Assembly (NCBI GenBank): GCA_965365445.1
Contig: CBDUBS010000154.1
Location: 1-8,757, forward strand
Length of the DNA stretch: 8,757 nt
Reading direction: 5' to 3'
Source: CBDUBS01 sp965365445
GTDB lineage: Bacteria; Bacteroidota; Rhodothermia; Rhodothermales; DASSAV01
Shown here: positions 5,201-8,757 of the stretch, one piece after another
How positions within the stretch are numbered: position 1 is the first letter of the stretch
How the letters are laid out: every line of letters begins with the position of its first letter
Notes under the pieces: generated by a model
The model's input: the letters and a program-made list of their open reading frames with translations, nothing else
Database searches by the model: none
Told to the model about the DNA's origin: nothing
Made by a program: the position numbers and the translations under genes

Positions 5201-6475
5201 TCACCCGGCCGGTACGATCTTCCAGAGCTCGCCCTTGTCCTCATCGGTCACGACGTACAGGGCGCCGTCCGGCCCCTGCCGTACGTCCCGAACCCGCTTC
5301 TCCCGGTCCACGAGCAGGTGTTCCTCGCCCGTGACGCGCCCATTCTCGATGGAGAGCCGCACGAGCCGCCTTTCCTTCAGCGCGCCCACGAACAGGCTGT
5401 TCTGCCATTTCGGGAACAGGCTGCCGGTATACCATTCCGCCCCGGAAGGAGCGATCACCGGATCCCAGTAGTACACCGGCTGCTCGTACCCTTCGCCCGG
5501 GCGGGCGGTTTGCGAACCGGCGATCGGGTCGCCCGAGTACTCGATGCCGTACGTAACCACCGGCCAGCCATAGTTTTTGCCTTTCTCGACCCGGTTCAGC
5601 TCATCCCCACCGCGAGCGCCGTGCTCGATCTCCCAGAGACGCCCCTGCGGGTCGAAAACGGCCGACTGGATGTTGCGATGTCCGTAACTCCACACCTCCG
5701 AGGCGGCGCCGGCCTCGGAGGTGAAGGGATTATCGGATGGAACGGAGCCGTCCGGCCGGATGCGGAGCACCTTCCCCAGGTGGTTGTCGCGTTGCTGGGC
5801 GTGCATCCGCATGGACTTATCCGACCGCTCGCCGGTCGTGATGTACAGCATCCCGTCGGGTCCGAAGGCCAGCCGCGACCCGAAATGCAGCCGCCCATCG
5901 TAGGTTGGTTGGGACCGGAAGATAACCCGCACATCCTCCATGCGGCGCCGGTCCTCCGACAGCACGCCCCGGGCGACACTGGTGCCGTTGCCCCCGTCGC
6001 GCGGCTCCGAATAGCTCCAGAACACGGTGCGGTCCGACGAGAAATTCGGGCTCAGCGCCACATCCAGCAGCCCGCCCTGCCCTACGGCCGCCACCTCCGG
6101 TACACCGGAGAGGGGCGCTCCGACCTGCCCCGAAGCCGATACGATCCGCATCCGGCCTGGTTTTTCCGTAACCAGCAGGTCGCCGCCCGGCAGCGGCTCC
6201 ACCGCCCAGGGATTCTTCAGGCCGTCCGTGATGACCTGCACCCGAAAAGCTACGTCCGTCGGCTCGGCGCACGCGCGGGTCTGCCCCTCGAAGGCCGGCT
6301 TCTGGTCGGGCGCATTGGCTTCCCGGGTTTCGAGGGGTTTGCAGTCGCCGGGGGTTGTACCGGTCGAGTCGGCGGGCAGATCCGTTTCGGACCCATCCGC
6401 CGTGAGTCCGGCGCGGTCGCCGCAGGCAAGCCCCAAGGCGGCAAATGTAATCAGGAACAGCAGGCGCTTCAGCAT
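5201..6475 (-). CDS. PQQ-dependent aldose/sorbosone-type sugar dehydrogenase, lipoprotein
   Basis: A 424-residue secreted six-bladed beta-propeller oxidoreductase of the soluble glucose/sorbosone dehydrogenase family, which oxidises sugars with PQQ and calcium. The N-terminus is a lipoprotein signal (basic MLKR, hydrophobic stretch, lipobox GLAC with Cys18), followed by a polar linker (19-72) holding Cys45 and Cys69. The propeller starts at NPWAVEPLPGG (88-98). LHFGSRLAFGPDG (196-208) places His197 where soluble glucose dehydrogenase has its catalytic His144. GKVLRIRPDGSVPSDNPF follows at 234-251. GHRNIQ (265-270) gives the PQQ-contacting Arg-Asn pair, followed by EHGARGGDELN (284-294) and NYGWP (301-305). 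The protein probably faces the periplasm or cell surface. No PQQ synthesis genes are in the window. Natural substrate unknown. An antisense frame of 636 codons overlaps it and is a shadow. Confidence 0.95.
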   Translation of the reverse strand: MLKRLLFLITFAALGLACGDRAGLTADGSETDLPADSTGTTPGDCKPLETREANAPDQKPAFEGQTRACAEPTDVAFRVQVITDGLKNPWAVEPLPGGDLLVTEKPGRMRIVSASGQVGAPLSGVPEVAAVGQGGLLDVALSPNFSSDRTVFWSYSEPRDGGNGTSVARGVLSEDRRRMEDVRVIFRSQPTYDGRLHFGSRLAFGPDGMLYITTGERSDKSMRMHAQQRDNHLGKVLRIRPDGSVPSDNPFTSEAGAASEVWSYGHRNIQSAVFDPQGRLWEIEHGARGGDELNRVEKGKNYGWPVVTYGIEYSGDPIAGSQTARPGEGYEQPVYYWDPVIAPSGAEWYTGSLFPKWQNSLFVGALKERRLVRLSIENGRVTGEEHLLVDREKRVRDVRQGPDGALYVVTDEDKGELWKIVPAG

Positions 6476-6662
6476 ATCGTCTTATCCAATGTGAGCAAAG
6501 TGTTGAGAGACCTCCGAAGGCCATATGGTTCCCGCCCGATACCCATCCGGCGGTCCGGGAACGCGATAATATGGGAAAAAGTAAGGCGGCGGGATATTGT
6601 TATATTGAATAACAGGCCGGTACCTTACCCTCCGGTTCCCCTTCAATACACGCTATCGGCTC
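6476..6662. promoter_or_regulatory. Divergent intergenic region before the YciI-like lipoprotein gene
   Basis: This 187-base gap must hold the promoters of both flanking genes. It contains an 8-base palindrome CCATATGG (6521-6528), a spaced inverted repeat GTTCCCG...CGGGAAC (6528-6534 and 6556-6562), and the AT-rich inverted repeat GTTATATTGAATAAC (6599-6613). A weak Bacteroidota-style promoter for the plus-strand gene could be TTG at 6597-6599 with TACCTTAC at 6621-6628, but the match is only partial. Confidence 0.35.
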
Positions 6663-7133
6663 ATGAAACGGTACGTACCCCTTGCACTGGTTTATGGTAT
6701 CCTGTTGGCCGTCGGTTGCACCGGGTCGCGCCCGAATGCGGCTGGGCGCGGATTCGACGCCGCCCTGGCCGCTCAGCTCAAGGCGGACGATTACGGCATG
6801 AGCCCCTACGTGATGGCTTTCCTGAAAGCTGGACCCAACCGGGACCAGGATTCCGCCTCGGCGGCGACGCTCCAGCGGGCGCACCTCGACAACATCCGGC
6901 GGATGGCCGAGGAAGGCCGCCTCGTCCTGGCCGGGCCGTTCCTGGACGGCGGCGAGGTTCGAGGGATTTACGTATTCGACGCAGCCACTGTGGAGGAAGC
7001 CCGCGAACTTACCGCCACCGACCCGGCCGTTCAGGCGGGCCGACTCGTCATGGAACTCCACCCGTGGTACGGACCGGCCGCGCTCAAGGAGGTAACGCGC
7101 CTGAGCGAACGGATCACCCGGAAATCATTCTGA
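6663..7133 (+). CDS. YciI-domain (YCII-related) lipoprotein
   Basis: A 156-residue protein with a lipoprotein signal peptide (MKRY, a hydrophobic stretch, lipobox AVGC with Cys19), then a linker to about residue 46, then a YciI-like alpha/beta domain at about 47-136. The domain shows SPYVMAFLKAGPNR (47-60), a helix with His74 in QRAHLDNIRRMAEEG (71-85), LAGPFLDGGEVRGIYVFD (89-106), the Asp-Pro turn at 120-121 and MELHPWYG (130-137). The His and Asp pattern recalls the dimeric YciI/ferredoxin-like fold with a proposed acid-base site. The biochemical role of the family is mostly unknown. Export as a lipoprotein is a variant of a fold that is usually cytosolic. It is divergent from the sugar dehydrogenase and converges on the deacetylase, so no operon partner helps. 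Confidence 0.85.
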   Translation: MKRYVPLALVYGILLAVGCTGSRPNAAGRGFDAALAAQLKADDYGMSPYVMAFLKAGPNRDQDSASAATLQRAHLDNIRRMAEEGRLVLAGPFLDGGEVRGIYVFDAATVEEARELTATDPAVQAGRLVMELHPWYGPAALKEVTRLSERITRKSF

Positions 7134-7183
7134 GCCGTCCATCCGAAGCGCTCGCCCGCTCCGTCACGGCGCACCGATACGAT

Positions 7184-7210
7184 GCCAGGCACGGGGCGAC
7201 CCGTGCAGGC
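7184..7210. terminator. Hairpin between convergent genes, possible bidirectional terminator
   Basis: GCACGGG (7189-7195) pairs perfectly with CCCGTGC (7200-7206) around the tetraloop GCGA, which is of the stable GNRA type. GCC (7184-7186) and GGC (7208-7210) add three outer pairs across a small internal loop. It sits in the 111-base gap where two genes converge. There is no T tract, so termination is a guess. Confidence 0.4.
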
Positions 7211-7244
7211 AGCCGTAGCCCCGGTTGATCGCCGTTACGAACGG

Positions 7245-8201
7245 TTAAAACCGCTCCGGGTAGGCCGACTGCTCGACCCACCGGGCAACGTCCGGTTCGT
7301 ATTGCAGTGGCCGGCCTTGCGTGGCGGCCCACCGGATCAGCCAGGAGATCCCCTTCCGGTCGATAAAAGTATCGGGAGATGTGTAGGCCGGATCTTGCAG
7401 GGCCTTTTCCAGCGAAATGAAGCGGTACCCTCGTCGTTTCATCAGGGCCGCCAGCTGATCGAGATAGTCCGCATTGAGGCGATTGGCGTGCAGCAGCAAA
7501 ACCTGGGCAGGCTCCCGCTCCAGTACGTCTACGGAGAACCGTTCGAAGAAAGCGAATACACTATCCATGTAGCGGAGGTAATCCGCTCCGATTCGTTGCA
7601 TCAAGTCCGCATCGCCCTCCGCCTTACGGTAGGCCAGGGCATAAATGTAGTCGTCGTTGGCAATCGTGACTGGGGCCGTTTCGTATCCAAGCTCGGCCAG
7701 GAAAGACTCAAAACCCACCTTCTTCTCCATACTCGACCCGGTATGGAGGAAGGGGTGCCGGAAGTAACGGAGCCGTTGCCCATGCTTCGCCATGAGGGGA
7801 CGTGTGACGGTTTCTCCACGAAGCACGTCCTCCATGAATCGGTCGAGGGGGGTATCGAACAGGGATGGATGCGAATACGTATGGTTCCCTAGCTCCAGGC
7901 CGGCATCGAGCCACTGTTCGAGCAGGGCTACCTGCTCCGGCACGGGGCCATCCGGCCCGAGTTTGCTCTCGTTCACGAATCCGACGGCCGGAATGCCGTT
8001 CCGGACAAGGGCGGCCACAAGGTCGGAGGTGATGCCCTGTTTGTCCTCCAGCGTGTAGGCCCCGACGGTAGGCAGATCGTCGATCGTGACGGCAATCGAA
8101 CGGCGCACCTCCATATCCTGCGCCCGAACGCTCCCCGTGGCAATGAGCAAGAAGGGTATGAACAGGCTTACGGCTACTCTTTGCGGTGTAAGGAAAGGCA
8201 T
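7245..8201 (-). CDS. Exported polysaccharide deacetylase (CE4/NodB-type)
   Basis: A metal-dependent deacetylase for N- or O-acetyl groups on polysaccharides, perhaps cell-wall or capsule chains. Numbering from the ATG at 8201 (318 residues), a signal peptide covers about 1-28 and ends near VRAQD. Motif 1 is VTIDDLP with Asp41 (base) and Asp42 (metal). Motif 2 is HTYSH (His107, His111, metal). Motif 3 is RHPF (148-151). NDDYIYA at about 182-188 may stand for motif 4, and LLLHAN with His238 is motif 5. The catalytic set is complete. A TTG at 8216 could add five residues, but the ATG gives a normal signal-peptide start. The C-terminal 60 residues are not a domain I recognise. The substrate is not deducible, and neighbours give no polysaccharide-pathway context. 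Confidence 0.92.
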   Translation of the reverse strand: MPFLTPQRVAVSLFIPFLLIATGSVRAQDMEVRRSIAVTIDDLPTVGAYTLEDKQGITSDLVAALVRNGIPAVGFVNESKLGPDGPVPEQVALLEQWLDAGLELGNHTYSHPSLFDTPLDRFMEDVLRGETVTRPLMAKHGQRLRYFRHPFLHTGSSMEKKVGFESFLAELGYETAPVTIANDDYIYALAYRKAEGDADLMQRIGADYLRYMDSVFAFFERFSVDVLEREPAQVLLLHANRLNADYLDQLAALMKRRGYRFISLEKALQDPAYTSPDTFIDRKGISWLIRWAATQGRPLQYEPDVARWVEQSAYPERF

Positions 8202-8253
8202 GAAATTAACGGCCAATGAACGCGATATATCCGGGCGGGATCGACCCGGCGGG

Positions 8254-8444
8254 TTACTCCACCTGTTCGAGATCGGCGCGGTCCTGATGTCGATCGAGCG
8301 CCCTCTTGTTTCGCTTTACGTTTTCCGGATCGATGGATACCGGGGGCGCCCGTAGAAGGCAACGGCGTAACCACCCACGACCGGAAACCGCACCTCATGC
8401 TCGTTCAATGACGCGGTAAACTCTTTGAAGTCGGGGTTGAGCAT
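8254..8444 (-). pseudogene. Nucleotidyltransferase (AbiEii/Pol beta-like), internally deleted
   Basis: The remnant starts MLNPDFKEF at 8444, with a conserved-looking nucleotidyltransferase N-terminus including VVGGYAVAFYGRPRY. It should continue into the Asp-x-Asp metal site, but the frame instead runs into a stop at 8316. In another frame, starting at that point, SIDPENVKRNKRALDR and DRADLEQVE follow to a TAA at 8254. That matches the C-terminal NK(R/K)A(T/S)GR...DxADxE end of the same family. So a gene of about 140-150 codons has lost roughly 80-90 central codons with a change of frame, removing the catalytic site. Family recognition is from memory of the motifs. The start lies within the upstream small gene (50-base overlap), the usual layout for this pair. 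A product from either fragment should be inactive. Confidence 0.75.
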
Positions 8445-8583
8445 CCTCTTGCCAGTCGTGATATGCTCGTCGGATGTTTTCGAGCGCCTCCAGCCGCTTT
8501 TCAAAAGACTGCTGTTGCCAGTAGGTGTAGTCACTCGGTACTTCTTCGATCTTGTATTTTCGAATGACTTTTCGGTCAATCAT
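8395..8583 (-). CDS. Small conserved hypothetical protein paired with the nucleotidyltransferase
   Basis: A 62-residue, charged, mostly helical protein beginning MIDRKVIRKYKIEEVPSD, with YTYWQQQSFEKRLEALE (20-36) and ending in PRLQRVYRVIERA. I recall very similar small proteins immediately upstream of, and overlapping, nucleotidyltransferases of the kind broken here, so it is probably the partner in a two-gene, toxin-antitoxin-like or modifying module. Its biochemical role is not known to me. The frame is open further upstream to 8730, but that runs through a terminator hairpin and into the tRNA gene. The ATG at 8583, preceded by GGAG about 7 bases away, is therefore the credible start. Its last 50 bases overlap the pseudogene start in another frame. 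With the partner broken, the gene may be in decay. Confidence 0.72.
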   Translation of the reverse strand: MIDRKVIRKYKIEEVPSDYTYWQQQSFEKRLEALENIRRAYHDWQEDAQPRLQRVYRVIERA

Positions 8584-8651
8584 GATGCTCCGGATTGCTC
8601 CCTTTCCATAGTCAGGCCCGTAGAGAAGCAGCGATTGAAACGCCGGATCGA

Positions 8652-8686
8652 CAAAAGGGTTTAGATCCGGAGACCTAAACCCTTTA
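8652..8686 (-). terminator. Intrinsic terminator downstream of tRNA-Leu
   Basis: A perfect 11-base inverted repeat, AAAGGGTTTAG (8654-8664) and CTAAACCCTTT (8675-8685), surrounds a 10-base loop. On the minus strand the stem ends in CCCTTTTG, giving a short T run, 18 bases after the tRNA 3' end. On the plus strand it is followed by TTTATTATTT, so it could work in both directions. Confidence 0.8.
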
Positions 8687-8703
8687 TTATTTAATGCCGT
8701 ATG

Positions 8704-8757
8704 TACCCGGGGTGGGACTCGAACCCACACGTCCTCACGGACATACGATTTTGAGTC
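8704..8757 (-). tRNA. tRNA-Leu (anticodon CAA), 3' part, cut by window edge
   Basis: Read on the minus strand the fragment begins inside the anticodon stem. The loop is CTCAAAA (8749-8755) with anticodon CAA at 8751-8753, closed by A-T and G-C pairs. A long class II variable arm follows (GGAC/GTCC stem, 8731-8742), then a perfect T arm (GTGGG/CCCAC around TTCGAGT), the 3' acceptor strand CCCGGGT and discriminator A at 8704. The next bases are CAT, so CCA is not encoded and must be added enzymatically. The long variable arm and CAA anticodon identify leucine (UUG codon). The D arm and 5' acceptor lie outside the window. Confidence 0.95.

Noticed and set aside
5318..7228. Plus-strand open frame of 636 codons
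   Set aside because: It is antisense to the sugar dehydrogenase and runs through the intergenic gap and into the YciI gene in another frame. The translation is rich in Arg, Pro and Gly with no domain, as expected of a high-GC shadow.
7182..7892. Plus-strand open frame of 236 codons
   Set aside because: It is antisense to the deacetylase, which has a signal peptide and all catalytic motifs.
8202..8216. TTG start for the deacetylase
   Set aside because: The ATG five codons later gives a normal signal peptide start, and no ribosome-binding sequence favours the TTG.
8325..8343. CCGG...CCGG inverted ends at the pseudogene junction
   Set aside because: Only four bases pair and the inner positions do not, so it is not evidence of a mobile-element end.
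8584..8730. Upstream extension of the small gene's frame
   Set aside because: It would be read through the tRNA-Leu 3' half and a terminator hairpin, which is not a credible coding region.

Overview
The window is a stretch of bacterial chromosome, GC-rich in its genes. It is probably from the Bacteroidota/Rhodothermota side of the tree. The reasons are the AT-rich leaders with few Shine-Dalgarno sequences, the protein families present, and a tRNA gene without an encoded CCA end. The phylum is an inference and I give it moderate weight. Genes sit tightly on alternating strands, and no phage, insertion sequence or CRISPR array is visible.

Region by region. Bases 1-1132 (minus) hold most of a CPA1-type Na+/H+ antiporter that runs off the left edge. 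A 314-base divergent gap follows. Bases 1447-3167 (plus) hold a MarR-family repressor, a YceI protein and an NADPH-dependent FMN reductase, which look like a small electrophile/quinone stress group. An 18-base imperfect palindrome in front of yceI resembles the MhqR operator of Bacillus, and its left 12 bases recur inverted in front of marR. Bases 3170-5195 hold a deazaguanine locus: queC-queE on the minus strand with ATGA overlap, and queF divergent on the plus strand. queD, tgt and queA are not in the window. Bases 5201-6475 (minus) encode a lipoprotein PQQ-type aldose dehydrogenase. Bases 6663-7133 (plus) encode a YciI-domain lipoprotein. Bases 7245-8201 (minus) encode an exported polysaccharide deacetylase. 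Bases 8254-8583 (minus) hold a small conserved-looking protein overlapping an internally deleted nucleotidyltransferase pseudogene. A strong terminator hairpin and the 3' part of tRNA-Leu(CAA) close the window.

The most unusual signal is in the deazaguanine locus. QueC keeps its PP-loop and the rest of its core, but all four zinc-ligand cysteines are replaced (Asp, Arg, Asn, Ser) inside an otherwise well-kept C-terminal motif. QueE has an altered cysteine spacing for its iron-sulfur cluster (Cx20Cx3C). QueF carries Gln where the Bacillus enzyme has its active-site His. Second in interest are the putative MarR boxes, and third the scar of the broken nucleotidyltransferase module next to the tRNA gene.
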